This document shows, piece after piece, positions 27,296 through 35,985 of a stretch of 64,000 bases of DNA. The stretch is from Peribacillus frigoritolerans (GTDB lineage: Bacteria; Bacillota; Bacilli; Bacillales; Bacillaceae): contig NZ_SMZY01000004.1 in the NCBI RefSeq assembly GCF_004358755.1, positions 124,001 to 188,000 of the forward strand, read 5' to 3'. Positions within the stretch are counted from its first letter, which is position 1. Each line of letters begins with the position of its first letter. The notes under the pieces were generated by a model, which did not search any database, had not been told where the DNA came from, and was given only the letters and a program-made list of their open reading frames with translations. The position numbers and the translations under genes are program-made.

Positions 27296-28501
27296 ATGGA
27301 GAAAAAGAATACACTTCCAACCCGCAAGCTGCTTGGAATTGCAGGACTTGGCTGGCTGTTTGATGCCATGGACGTTGGAATGCTCTCATTTATTATAGCC
27401 GCGCTTCAATCTGATTGGGGGTTGAGCGTGAAGCAAATGGCCTGGATCGGCAGCATGAATTCAATCGGAATGGCCGTTGGCGCCCTCGTCTTTGGATTAT
27501 TATCTGACCGGATCGGACGAAAACATGTTTTTATTATTACCTTGCTTCTCTTTTCAATCGGGAGCGGACTGTCTGCTTTTACAACGACATTAACCGCCTT
27601 CCTCATACTAAGGTTTTTTGTTGGAATGGGCCTTGGAGGAGAACTTCCTGTTGCATCAACACTGGTATCTGAAAGTGTAGCACCTGAAAAACGGGGACGA
27701 ATTGTCGTCCTGCTTGAAAGCTTCTGGGCCGCAGGCTGGCTTATTGCCGCCCTTATCTCATATTTTGTTATTCCAAGATTTGGATGGCAAACGGCTCTGC
27801 TTCTAAGCGCGCTTCCTGCATTTTATGCACTGTACTTACGGATCAAGCTTCCGGACTCTCCCCAGTTTTTAGCGATCAAGAAAGAACAGAAGCCTTCGAT
27901 AATGGAAAACATCAAAATGGTTTGGTCCAAGGATTACATCCGTCAGACGACTATGCTTTGGATACTTTGGTTCTGTGTCGTCTTTTCTTACTACGGCATG
28001 TTTTTATGGCTGCCAAGTGTCATGGTACTGAAAGGTTTCAGTTTAATTAAAAGCTTCCAGTATGTACTTATTATGACTCTTGCTCAGTTACCGGGCTATT
28101 TTACAGCAGCATGGTTTATAGAGAAATTCGGAAGGAAATTTGTTTTAACGACTTATTTAGTCGGTACAGCAATCAGCGCTTATTTCTTTGGAACGGCAGA
28201 ATCTCTCACCATGTTGCTTACATCAGGAATATTCCTTTCATTCTTTAACTTAGGAGCATGGGGCGCGCTTTACGCCTATACACCAGAGCAATATCCGACA
28301 GCCGTTCGCGGTACTGGAGCTGGAATGGCTGCATCATTCGGACGTATTGGCGGGGTTTTGGGACCGTTAGTTGTTGGTTATCTTGTGGCTCAAAACACTC
28401 CAATGACCATGATCTTTTCCATATTCTGTGTATCCATTCTGATTGGTGTCCTGGCTGTAATCATTCTTGGAAAAGAAACAAAAGCCAAACAGCTGTTTTA
28501 A
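27296..28501 (+). CDS. niaP: Niacin permease NiaP (MFS transporter)
   Basis: A 401-residue, 12-helix major facilitator. LLGIAGLGWLFDAMDVGMLS at the start, the MFS motif GLLSDRIGRK after helix 2, FVGMGLGGELPVASTLVSE and FFNLGAWGALYAYTPEQYP align closely with B. subtilis NiaP (YceI), which imports nicotinic acid for NAD synthesis. The ATG at 27296 follows AAGGAGG by 5 bases; an upstream GTG at 27272 lies before that site. A plausible TTTAGA-16-TATAAT promoter lies about 80 bases upstream. I did not find an obvious NiaR operator. Confidence 0.85.
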   Translation: MEKKNTLPTRKLLGIAGLGWLFDAMDVGMLSFIIAALQSDWGLSVKQMAWIGSMNSIGMAVGALVFGLLSDRIGRKHVFIITLLLFSIGSGLSAFTTTLTAFLILRFFVGMGLGGELPVASTLVSESVAPEKRGRIVVLLESFWAAGWLIAALISYFVIPRFGWQTALLLSALPAFYALYLRIKLPDSPQFLAIKKEQKPSIMENIKMVWSKDYIRQTTMLWILWFCVVFSYYGMFLWLPSVMVLKGFSLIKSFQYVLIMTLAQLPGYFTAAWFIEKFGRKFVLTTYLVGTAISAYFFGTAESLTMLLTSGIFLSFFNLGAWGALYAYTPEQYPTAVRGTGAGMAASFGRIGGVLGPLVVGYLVAQNTPMTMIFSIFCVSILIGVLAVIILGKETKAKQLF

Positions 28502-28585
28502 AATAACAAAAGCAAAAGCACCTCTCGCAGATAACTTTATTTCGTTATCCACAACCAATCGCCTTTTTTAATTACCTAGACAACG

Positions 28586-28623
28586 AAAAACCCCTTCAAC
28601 CATTAAGAGTTGAAGGGGTTTTC
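28586..28623. terminator. Bidirectional terminator
   Basis: CCCCTTCAAC-cattaaga-GTTGAAGGGG, a perfect 10-bp stem with A run before and T run after, between niaP (+) and livF (-). Confidence 0.92.
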
Positions 28624-28625
28624 TA

Positions 28626-29333
28626 TTAATGGCCTCCCAGGTACGCCATTTTCAGCTGATCACTTGCATTTAATTCTTCTGCCGTTCCAGACAGCACAAC
28701 CTTCCCAGTTTCAATTACATAGACTCTATCAGCTATCGACAAAGCCATGTTTGCATTTTGTTCAACTAATAGAATGGTTGTTCCAGTCTTATTGATCTCT
28801 TCAATAATTCTGAAGATCGTTTTAACGAGCAGCGGCGCAAGTCCCATAGATGGTTCATCCAGCAGGAGAAGTTTAGGGCGGGCCATTAGCGCGCGGCCCA
28901 TTGCAAGCATCTGCTGTTCTCCTCCTGATAATGTTCCTGCCTGCTGTTTTTTGCGCTCAAACAGCCTTGGAAAGAGTTCAAATACTTTTTCAAAATCCCT
29001 TTTTATTTCAGCTTTATCTTTGCGCAAGTAAGCTCCAAGCTCTAAATTCTCCTCAACTGTCATGTTGGCAAATACTCTTCGCCCCTCAGGAACATGTGAT
29101 ATTCCTTGTTTAACGATTGTTTGAGCCGCTTTTCCTGCAATTGATTTCTCCTGGAAAAGCACCTCTCCCTTTTTAGGCTTTAAAAGTCCTGAAATCGTTT
29201 TTAATAAAGTGCTCTTCCCGGCTCCATTCGCACCGATCAAGGTCACAATTTCACCTTGATTGATCTCTAGAGATACATCCTTGATTGCTTGTATGTTTCC
29301 GTAGTATACATTGATTCCATTTACTTTCAGCAT
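28626..29333 (-). CDS. livF: Branched-chain amino-acid ABC transporter ATPase LivF
   Basis: Cytoplasmic ATPase of 235 residues, the LivF length. Walker A GANGAGKST, Q-loop and LivF-type HVPEGRRVFANMTVEENL, signature LSGGEQQM, Walker B LLLLDEPSMGLAP. The start codon overlaps the stop of livG by one base. Last gene of a five-gene liv operon for leucine/isoleucine/valine or related amino-acid uptake. Confidence 0.92.
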   Translation of the reverse strand: MLKVNGINVYYGNIQAIKDVSLEINQGEIVTLIGANGAGKSTLLKTISGLLKPKKGEVLFQEKSIAGKAAQTIVKQGISHVPEGRRVFANMTVEENLELGAYLRKDKAEIKRDFEKVFELFPRLFERKKQQAGTLSGGEQQMLAMGRALMARPKLLLLDEPSMGLAPLLVKTIFRIIEEINKTGTTILLVEQNANMALSIADRVYVIETGKVVLSGTAEELNASDQLKMAYLGGH

Positions 29334-30112
29334 TATGAAACCTCCTCGCCGAGATACGCTTCGATGACTTTTGGATTGTTTCTGATTTCCTCAGGCACCC
29401 CCTGAGCAATCAACTGGCCATGATCAAGTACATAAATTCGTTCACAAACACCCATGACAAGCGGCATATCATGCTCAATCAGCAAAACCGTCAAATCAAA
29501 CTTCGCGCGAATAAATGCAATCAAATTCATGAGCTCTTCTGTTTCCTGCGGGTTCATCCCTGCGGCAGGCTCATCTAATAGAAGCAGCTTTGGATGGGCT
29601 GCAAGAGCACGTGCAATTTCCAGCCGGCGCTGCTGACCGTATGGAAGGTTTTTTGCTTTTTCATCTTTCACTTTATCCAGTTTGAAAATCTTAAGAAATT
29701 CAATCGCTTTTTCTTCCATCTCACGTTCACCGGCAAAGTGGGAAGGAAGTCTTAAAATAGAGCTTGCTATAGAATGCTTTGCAAGAGAATGATAGGCTAC
29801 TTTAACATTATCGAGAACCGAAAGTTCACCAAACAGTCGAATATTCTGAAACGTCCTGCTTATTCCTTTGCGCGTAATTTTATAGGGAACAAGACCATTC
29901 AGCTTTTGTCCTTCCAGCATCAGCGTTCCTTCTGTAGGTACATATACGCCTGTCAAAAGATTAAAAAAAGTCGTTTTTCCGGCTCCGTTTGGACCGATCA
30001 ATCCAACAAGCTCACCTTTATTCAATTCGATATTGACGGATGAAAGAGCCTTAAGACCCCCAAATTTTATGCCTAAATTCTGCACGTTAAGCAACGGTGT
30101 TTTTGCTGTCAT
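29333..30112 (-). CDS. livG: Branched-chain amino-acid ABC transporter ATPase LivG
   Basis: Second ATPase, 259 residues. Walker A GPNGAGKTT, LivG-type ISRTFQNIRLFGELSVLDNV, signature region LPYGQQRRLEIARAL, Walker B LLLLDEPAAGMNP. I chose the ATG at 30112, which follows AAAGGAGG by 8 bases and gives the family length; the longer reading from 30175 lies within livM and lacks a ribosome site. The start is inside the last 26 bases of livM, so translation is coupled. Confidence 0.92.
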   Translation of the reverse strand: MTAKTPLLNVQNLGIKFGGLKALSSVNIELNKGELVGLIGPNGAGKTTFFNLLTGVYVPTEGTLMLEGQKLNGLVPYKITRKGISRTFQNIRLFGELSVLDNVKVAYHSLAKHSIASSILRLPSHFAGEREMEEKAIEFLKIFKLDKVKDEKAKNLPYGQQRRLEIARALAAHPKLLLLDEPAAGMNPQETEELMNLIAFIRAKFDLTVLLIEHDMPLVMGVCERIYVLDHGQLIAQGVPEEIRNNPKVIEAYLGEEVS

Positions 30113-31061
30113 GATCAGGACCTCCTTTGATGCCATTGCGGTTTTTGAAAAAAGAAGTGATTTCTTTCGTGCCAAGCAAGCCTTGCGGACGATAAAGCAT
30201 CATAACGATAAGGACGAGACTGTAAATGATCATTCTTGTCTCTGGATATTCCTGAAGGAAAGTAGAAACAATCGTAAGAAGGATTGCAGCCAGGACAGCA
30301 CCAGACATACTGCCAAGTCCACCTAGAACAACAAAGATTAAAATATCAAATGACTTCAAAAAGCCGAAGTTTGTAGGCTGAATGATATAAAAATTATGTG
30401 CGTACAGTCCGCCGGCAATTCCGGCAAAAAAGGATCCAATAACAAATGCCGCTACTTTATAGTACGTTGTATTGATTCCCATCGCATCAGCTGCTATTTC
30501 ATTTTCACGAATGGAAATACAGGCACGTCCATGAGTCGAATTCGTAAAATTGACGATTGCAAGAATAGTAAGCATTAAGCACCCGAATACCCAAGGCCAT
30601 GTGGTGAGATGGGATACCTGCATACCGCTTGCTCCGCCGACGTAATCGATATTTAAAAGCGTGATGCGGACAATTTCACCGAACCCAAGTGTAGCGATTG
30701 CAAGATAATCCCCTTTTAAGCGCAAACTTGGAATCCCAATAATCAGACCTGCAACTGCTGCTGCAAGGCCACCGACAATCAGTGAAACAGAGAAAGGCAG
30801 CTGCAATTTCATCGTAATAACAGCTGAAGCATACGCGCCTACTGCTAAAAAGCCGGCATGTCCGATGGAAAATTGACCGGTAATCCCTATAATAAGATGA
30901 AGACTTGCTGCCAAAATAATATTAATGGCTATAAAGTACAAAGCGTTGACAAGATAGATGTTTAAAAACCCGCCGGAGATTAAAACCTGTACGACGATGA
31001 AAACAACGAATGCCAAACCGATTGAATACCAAAATCCTTTTGATTTTTTCATTGCAGTCAT
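30087..31061 (-). CDS. livM: Branched-chain amino-acid ABC transporter permease LivM
   Basis: Integral membrane permease of 324 residues with about 9-10 hydrophobic segments. Typical LivM motifs are HLIIGITGQFSIGHAGFLAVGAY, RLKGDYLAIATLGFGEIVRI and VVLGGLGSMSGAVLAAILLT. It follows livH after 4 bases. The hydrophilic C-terminal tail (about 310-324) is where livG translation begins on the same mRNA. A second ATG three codons into the reading frame is an alternative start. Confidence 0.92.
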   Translation of the reverse strand: MTAMKKSKGFWYSIGLAFVVFIVVQVLISGGFLNIYLVNALYFIAINIILAASLHLIIGITGQFSIGHAGFLAVGAYASAVITMKLQLPFSVSLIVGGLAAAVAGLIIGIPSLRLKGDYLAIATLGFGEIVRITLLNIDYVGGASGMQVSHLTTWPWVFGCLMLTILAIVNFTNSTHGRACISIRENEIAADAMGINTTYYKVAAFVIGSFFAGIAGGLYAHNFYIIQPTNFGFLKSFDILIFVVLGGLGSMSGAVLAAILLTIVSTFLQEYPETRMIIYSLVLIVMMLYRPQGLLGTKEITSFFKNRNGIKGGPDHDSKNTVA

Positions 31062-31065
31062 CCCC

Positions 31066-31944
31066 TTACACCTTCTCTCTTACATTTTTGCCGAACAATC
31101 CTGATGGACGGAAGATAAGAATGAGAATGAGGACGATAAATGCTACTCCATCACGCCATAAGGAGTAGCCCATAGCACTTACCAGTGATTCAATGACTCC
31201 CAGAAGTAATCCGCCTACCATCGCACCTGGAATAATCCCGATTCCGCCTAATACTGCAGCGACAAAGGCCTTTAAGCCTGGGATAATCCCCATAAGAGGC
31301 TCAATTTTAATATAGTAAGTTCCAAAAATAACACCCGCTGCACCAGCTAAAGCAGAGCCAATTGCGAAAGTAGCAGAAATGGTATTGTCTACATTAATAC
31401 CCATCAGTCTTGCTGCATCTGCATCATATGAAACCGCACGCATGGCTTTGCCGATTTTTGTTTTATGGACAATAAATTGAAGCAAGATCATAAGCCCGAC
31501 AGAAATACCCAGAATAAATAATGACTGACTGCTGATTGTGACGCCGAAAATGGAAATGCTCTCAGATGGCAGAACCGTTCCAGGATATGCTTCCGGCTGC
31601 GCTCCCCTCACATAAATAACTCCGTACTCAATTAGAAGGGAAACTCCAATTGCTGTTATAAGCGCTGCAATTCTAGTCGCATTTCTCAAAGGTTTATAAG
31701 CAATTCTCTCGATTAAGACTCCGAATAATGCACAAACGGCCATTGATATGATTAAGGCTGGAAAAAAACCGAGTTCTAAAATGGTAATTGAGTAAAACCC
31801 TACAAAGGCACCTATCATAAATACATCACCATGAGCAAAGTTTATGAGCTTCACGATGCCATATACCATTGTATAGCCAAGTGCAATTAACGCATAAATA
31901 CTGCCCAGAGATATTCCGTTGACAATCTGCTGAAAAATTTCCAT
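31066..31944 (-). CDS. livH: Branched-chain amino-acid ABC transporter permease LivH
   Basis: Integral membrane permease of 292 residues with about 8 segments. The LivH pattern is clear: NGISLGSIYALIALGYTMVYGI at the N-terminus, INFAHGDVFMIGAF after it, and GLKAFVAAVLGGIGIIPGA in the second half. It is separated from livJ by 132 bases that hold a strong hairpin, so permease mRNA may be less abundant than that of the binding protein. Confidence 0.92.
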   Translation of the reverse strand: MEIFQQIVNGISLGSIYALIALGYTMVYGIVKLINFAHGDVFMIGAFVGFYSITILELGFFPALIISMAVCALFGVLIERIAYKPLRNATRIAALITAIGVSLLIEYGVIYVRGAQPEAYPGTVLPSESISIFGVTISSQSLFILGISVGLMILLQFIVHKTKIGKAMRAVSYDADAARLMGINVDNTISATFAIGSALAGAAGVIFGTYYIKIEPLMGIIPGLKAFVAAVLGGIGIIPGAMVGGLLLGVIESLVSAMGYSLWRDGVAFIVLILILIFRPSGLFGKNVREKV

Positions 31945-32032
31945 AATCTCTTTCTCCCCTGAAAGTCCATTATTTTGTATGGCAGTTTAAAACAAAAGTG
32001 CAAGAATTCACCCTTCTTATATCCTAAATTCA

Positions 32033-32056
32033 GAATAGGGGGCAGTGCCCCCTATT
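32033..32056 (-). other. Strong hairpin between livJ and livH
   Basis: GAATAGGGGGC-AGT-GCCCCCTATTC (either strand): a perfect 10-11-bp stem with a tiny loop. On the minus transcript it is not followed by a T run, so it is more likely an mRNA-stabilising or partially attenuating element behind livJ than a full terminator. Confidence 0.6.
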
Positions 32057-32076
32057 CCTTTTGCTTTTTATTGTGT

Positions 32077-33249
32077 TTATTCAGGATCTACATTCGTTTT
32101 AAATGTTTGCTCGCCATCTTTATATTCAAGGATAGCCGCTGACTTAACTGGGTCATGAAGCTCATCAAGCGTCAGGTTCCCAGAAACAAGAGCAAGTTCT
32201 TTTGTTTCTTCGATTGCTTTTTGAAGCTTCTCAGGGTCAGCACCGCCTGCACGTTTAATAGCGTCAGCCAGGAAATAGCCTGTATCGTATCCAAGCGCAT
32301 TAAAGGCATCAGGAGATTTGTCTTTGTATTTCGCCTTGAACGCTTTTACAAAATCCTGAATTTTCTCATCCGGATCTCCAGCAGAATAGTGATTTGTAAT
32401 GAATGTATTGTTTAAAGCTTCTCCGCCTGCAATTTCAATCAGCTTCGGAGAATCCCATCCGTCGCCCCCCATGAAAGGAACATCAATTCCAAGCTCACGG
32501 GCTTGTTTCACAATTAGACCTACCTCTTCATAGTAGCCAGGAAGGAATACAAATTCAGGATTAGCTGACTTGATTCTTGTAAGAGTTGCACGGAAGTCTG
32601 TATCTTTTGCTACATAAGCTTCCTCTGAAACAATTTTACCGCCGTTTTTCTCAAATGATTCTTTGAAGGATTTTGCAAGTCCTTTTGCATAATCGCTTGA
32701 GCTATCGATTAGGACTGCTGCATTTTTAACAGATAAGTCTCCAGTTGCAAAGTTTGCTGCAACCGTTCCTTGAAATGGATCGATAAAGCATGTACGGAAT
32801 ACATAATCATTCACTTTGCCATCCGTATTCGTTATAGTCGGGTTCGTTCCAGTCGGTGTGATTAATGGCACTTTATTATCCTGTGCAACCTGCACCTGGG
32901 CCAGCGTATTTGTACTTGTTGCTGCACCAATGATTGCAGCTACCTTATCTTGGCTAACTAGTTTAATAGCTCCATTTGTCGCTTCAGCTGCATCTGATTT
33001 ATTATCAAACTCAACAAGTTCAATTTTTTTGCCGTCGATGCCTTTTTTATTTATTTCCTCTAAAGCAAGTTCCAGGCCTTCCGAAATGGATTGACCATAA
33101 GATGCTACTCCGCCGGATAATTCTAAGTTCGCACCGATTTTAATTGTTTCTCCTTCGGATGAACCTGTGCTTTTTGCACCGCATCCTGCCATCACGCCAG
33201 CTGAAATCATCAGTGACATAAACACTGCCATTAATCTTCTCTTTTTCAT
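32077..33249 (-). CDS. livJ: Branched-chain amino-acid binding lipoprotein LivJ
   Basis: Extracellular substrate-binding lipoprotein of 390 residues. The lipobox is SAGVMAGC with Cys23; a Ser/Gly-rich tether follows. The periplasmic-binding (type I) fold shows KIGANLELSGGVASYGQSI, the ligand-loop segment AAIIGAATSTNTLA and FNALGYDTGYFLADAI. It is the first gene of the operon, which suits a binding protein made in excess. A near-consensus CodY box stands about 130 bases upstream. The exact amino-acid preference is not readable. Confidence 0.93.
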   Translation of the reverse strand: MKKRRLMAVFMSLMISAGVMAGCGAKSTGSSEGETIKIGANLELSGGVASYGQSISEGLELALEEINKKGIDGKKIELVEFDNKSDAAEATNGAIKLVSQDKVAAIIGAATSTNTLAQVQVAQDNKVPLITPTGTNPTITNTDGKVNDYVFRTCFIDPFQGTVAANFATGDLSVKNAAVLIDSSSDYAKGLAKSFKESFEKNGGKIVSEEAYVAKDTDFRATLTRIKSANPEFVFLPGYYEEVGLIVKQARELGIDVPFMGGDGWDSPKLIEIAGGEALNNTFITNHYSAGDPDEKIQDFVKAFKAKYKDKSPDAFNALGYDTGYFLADAIKRAGGADPEKLQKAIEETKELALVSGNLTLDELHDPVKSAAILEYKDGEQTFKTNVDPE

Positions 33250-33372
33250 TCGTATCCCCCGTTTTTGATCATATTTTGATGCAAAGTTGCCATTTTATCC
33301 GTTCATCGCTGTAGTCGAACCACCTCCTAAAGATTCTTTCACTCTAATTAAATGACTCTTCTAAAGAAAATT

Positions 33373-33387
33373 AATATTCTGAAAATA
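33373..33387 (-). promoter_or_regulatory. CodY box in the liv operon promoter region
   Basis: The minus strand reads TATTTTCAGAATATT, matching 13 of 15 positions of the CodY consensus AATTTTCWGAAAATT. It overlaps or abuts a TATACTAT -10-like element (33386-33393), so bound CodY would block transcription. The rest of the 333-base gap (33250-33582) holds the livJ leader and the terminator of the PfpI gene; I see nothing else in it. Confidence 0.65.
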
Positions 33388-33530
33388 TAGTATAATATTA
33401 TTTGATATCCGTCTATAGTATCTTTTTCTTTTTATTTATTGACATTCCAGCTTCAGTTGATCCCTTTATCCAGATAGCAAAGTGAATCAAAGCACGCTAT
33501 TATATTTTATTCAGCAAACTATATAAATAT

Positions 33531-33562
33531 AAAAAGAAAGCACCATGAAGTAAGATGCTTTC
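33531..33562 (-). terminator. Terminator after the PfpI-family gene
   Basis: GAAAGCATC and GGTGCTTTC pair on the minus strand (G-U pair included) and are followed by TTTTT. Confidence 0.75.
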
Positions 33563-33582
33563 TCTCATTATTTTATAAATAT

Positions 33583-34107
33583 TCACTTTTCGGCTAAAAC
33601 ATCTGCAAAAGCTTTTACATAAGGCGGCAGGTCCGGCGGTCTTCTGCTTGAAACAATGTGTCCGTCAACAACAACTGCTTCATTATGCCACGTTGCACCT
33701 GCGTTCTCCATATCATCTTTAATGCCTGGTGTGCTTGTTACATTTCTTCCTTCTAAGATTCTTGCTGAAATCAGCACCCATCCTGCATGACAGATCTGTC
33801 CGATCGGCTTTTCTTTTTCATGCATGTCCTTCACCATTTGAAGAACCTCTGGATATCGTCTTAGTTTATCAGGCGCCCATCCTCCAGGAACCAATATCGC
33901 ATCATAATCTCCAGACTGAATATCGGCGAATGCATAATCCGCTGTTGCCGGAACACCATACTTCCCGATATAGGTTTCGCCTGCTTTTTCGCCTACTAAG
34001 TGGACTTCAGCCCCTTCTTCCTGTAAACGAAGCACAGGGTACCATAATTCAAGATCTTCAAAATCGGCGCTGACCAGCGCAATGACTTTTTTATTTGATA
34101 AACGCAT
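33583..34107 (-). CDS. DJ-1/PfpI-family protein
   Basis: A 174-residue single-domain protein of the DJ-1/PfpI superfamily. The nucleophile elbow is PIGQICHAGW with Cys at about 105, preceded by ILVPGGWAPD; the acidic partner is near the N-terminus (DFEDLE). Length and pattern match the YhbO/YraA/PfpI stress proteins, which are variously described as proteases, deglycases or glyoxalases. It is monocistronic, with terminators on both sides. Which activity it has cannot be told from sequence. Confidence 0.85.
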   Translation of the reverse strand: MRLSNKKVIALVSADFEDLELWYPVLRLQEEGAEVHLVGEKAGETYIGKYGVPATADYAFADIQSGDYDAILVPGGWAPDKLRRYPEVLQMVKDMHEKEKPIGQICHAGWVLISARILEGRNVTSTPGIKDDMENAGATWHNEAVVVDGHIVSSRRPPDLPPYVKAFADVLAEK

Positions 34108-34151
34108 TGTCCCACCTCCAGTTTCAGTATAGCATGACCGTTTCTCTAATT

Positions 34152-34176
34152 AAAAACTGAGGTCTTATACGACCTC
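34152..34176 (-). terminator. Terminator after yfiC
   Basis: GAGGTC-GTATAA-GACCTC on the minus strand followed by AGTTTTTAAT; the hairpin includes the stop codon of the exporter gene. Confidence 0.7.
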
Positions 34177-35985
34177 GTCTTTCAGCTGACTTTGATAGAG
34201 ACCGTAATAAAATCCTTTTTCTTGGAGAAGAGACTCATGGCTTCCTCTTTCAATCAGTGCACCATTCTCAAGCACGAGAATCTGATCCGCTTTTTGAATG
34301 GTATTCAGCCTGTGTGCGATCACAAAACTTGTTCTGCCTTTCATCAATCTCTGAAGGGCTTCCTGGATTTTCAGCTCTGTAATGGTATCAATGCTGCTTG
34401 TCGCTTCATCAAGAACAAGGATAACCGGACTTGAAAGGATCGCTCTCGCGATGGACAGCAGCTGTTTTTGCCCCTGGCTGATTCCGCTTCCGTCCTGAGT
34501 GAGAACCGTTTTATATTGATTTTTTGTTTTCATAATAAAAGAATGGGCATTCGCTTCTTTTGCTGCAAGGATTACTTCTTCATCCGTTGCATCCAAACGG
34601 CCATAACGAATGTTTTCCATGATCGTCCCAGTGAACAGGAAGGGATCCTGAAGGACAAATGCCATGTGCTCTCTCAAACTGCTGCGTCTAATTTTTGTGC
34701 TTTCCATTCCATCAATCAGAATCTTTCCTTCATCAGGATCGTAAAACCGTGATAACAGGTTGATCATCGTTGTTTTTCCTGCACCGGTAGGACCGACGAT
34801 GGCTATCGTTTCACCGGGAGATGCTGTAAAGCACAAGTTTTGAACCGTCTGCTGTTCTTCTTCATAAGAGAATGAGACCCGGTCAAATATCACTTCTCCT
34901 TGCATTCCTTGAAGGTTTGAAGCACCTTTCTCATCTATCATTTCCTCGTCTTCATCCAGAATTTCAAACACTCTCTCAGCACCTGCTACAGCAGACAGAA
35001 TCGTATTGAACTGATTCGCAAGCTCATTCAAAGGTCTTGTGAACTGTCTGGAGTATTCAGTAAAAATCACGATGACCCCGATTGTGACAAGACCATTCAG
35101 AGCAAGAATGCCTCCTACCCCGGCAATCACCGCAAAACTTAAATTGTTCAGGACGTTCATCAGCTTCGGAATAAAGCCAGAGATCGTCTGAGCCCAGAAC
35201 CCTGCTCCTTTAAGCCGCTGACTCTTTTCCAGAAACTCAGAAATCACTTTTTGCTCCTGTGAAAACGTCTTGACGATGCGCTGGCCTGAAATGGTTTCTT
35301 CAATATAGCCATTAAGATTCCCCAAGTTCCGCTGCTGAGCTTTGAATAATTTTCCTGTTCTATTTGTGATCCACCTCATCCCAAAGAACATGATTGGGAT
35401 GATGGTCAGAGTAATTAGCGTAAGCAGCGGACTCAGCCAGAGCATGACTGCTATTGTTCCTGCAAGTGTCAGGATACTTGAGAAAATTTGAATAACAGAA
35501 CTGTTCAAGGTTGAACTGACGTTTTCAATATCATTCGTTACCCTGCTCATCAGTTCCCCGTGCTGCCGTTTATCAAAGTAGGAAATCGGCAGACTGTGCA
35601 GATGACGGAAAAGCTGTGTTCTCATGGTAAAAACGGTATTCTGGGCGATTCCTATCATCCATATGTTCTGCAGCAGCAGAGAAATGGACTGGACTATATA
35701 AATTGCGACCAAAGCAATCAGCAGCTTAACAAAACCGCTGCTTTCTTTGGTCACAATATAATCATCAATGACTCTCCCAATCAGGTAAGGACCAAGGAGG
35801 GCCAAAAAGGAACTGAGAACTACCATAAGGAGAACCAAACTAAGCAGGCCTTTATTCAAAGAAAGGTACGACCATACCCTTGTAATCGTCGCAAACCAGT
35901 TTTTTGGTTTCCCTGTTTTTTTCTGAATAGGTTCTTCCTGTTTGACTTTCGGATACTTGAATGGCTTACTTAGCTCTTTGAACAT
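34165..35985 (-). CDS. yfiC: ABC exporter subunit, YfiC-like
   Basis: A 606-residue half-transporter with six membrane helices (first about 330 residues) and an ATPase domain. Walker A is GPTGAGKTT and Walker B LVLDEATSSID with the catalytic Glu; the switch His is in VIAHRL. Its signature is ISQGQKQ instead of LSGGQ, the sign of the partner that completes a degenerate ATP site. ATG 35985 follows GGAGG and overlaps the upstream gene by 20 bases. With YfiB it should form a heterodimeric multidrug-type exporter; substrate unknown. Confidence 0.87.
   Translation of the reverse strand: MFKELSKPFKYPKVKQEEPIQKKTGKPKNWFATITRVWSYLSLNKGLLSLVLLMVVLSSFLALLGPYLIGRVIDDYIVTKESSGFVKLLIALVAIYIVQSISLLLQNIWMIGIAQNTVFTMRTQLFRHLHSLPISYFDKRQHGELMSRVTNDIENVSSTLNSSVIQIFSSILTLAGTIAVMLWLSPLLTLITLTIIPIMFFGMRWITNRTGKLFKAQQRNLGNLNGYIEETISGQRIVKTFSQEQKVISEFLEKSQRLKGAGFWAQTISGFIPKLMNVLNNLSFAVIAGVGGILALNGLVTIGVIVIFTEYSRQFTRPLNELANQFNTILSAVAGAERVFEILDEDEEMIDEKGASNLQGMQGEVIFDRVSFSYEEEQQTVQNLCFTASPGETIAIVGPTGAGKTTMINLLSRFYDPDEGKILIDGMESTKIRRSSLREHMAFVLQDPFLFTGTIMENIRYGRLDATDEEVILAAKEANAHSFIMKTKNQYKTVLTQDGSGISQGQKQLLSIARAILSSPVILVLDEATSSIDTITELKIQEALQRLMKGRTSFVIAHRLNTIQKADQILVLENGALIERGSHESLLQEKGFYYGLYQSQLKDEVV

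Noticed and set aside
33439-33467. TTGACA on the plus strand in the liv/PfpI gap
   Set aside because: No -10 element at 16-18 bases and no plus-strand gene downstream.
35560-35973. 137-codon plus-strand open frame
   Set aside because: Antisense to the YfiC-like exporter gene; residue composition and lack of a ribosome site point to a shadow.
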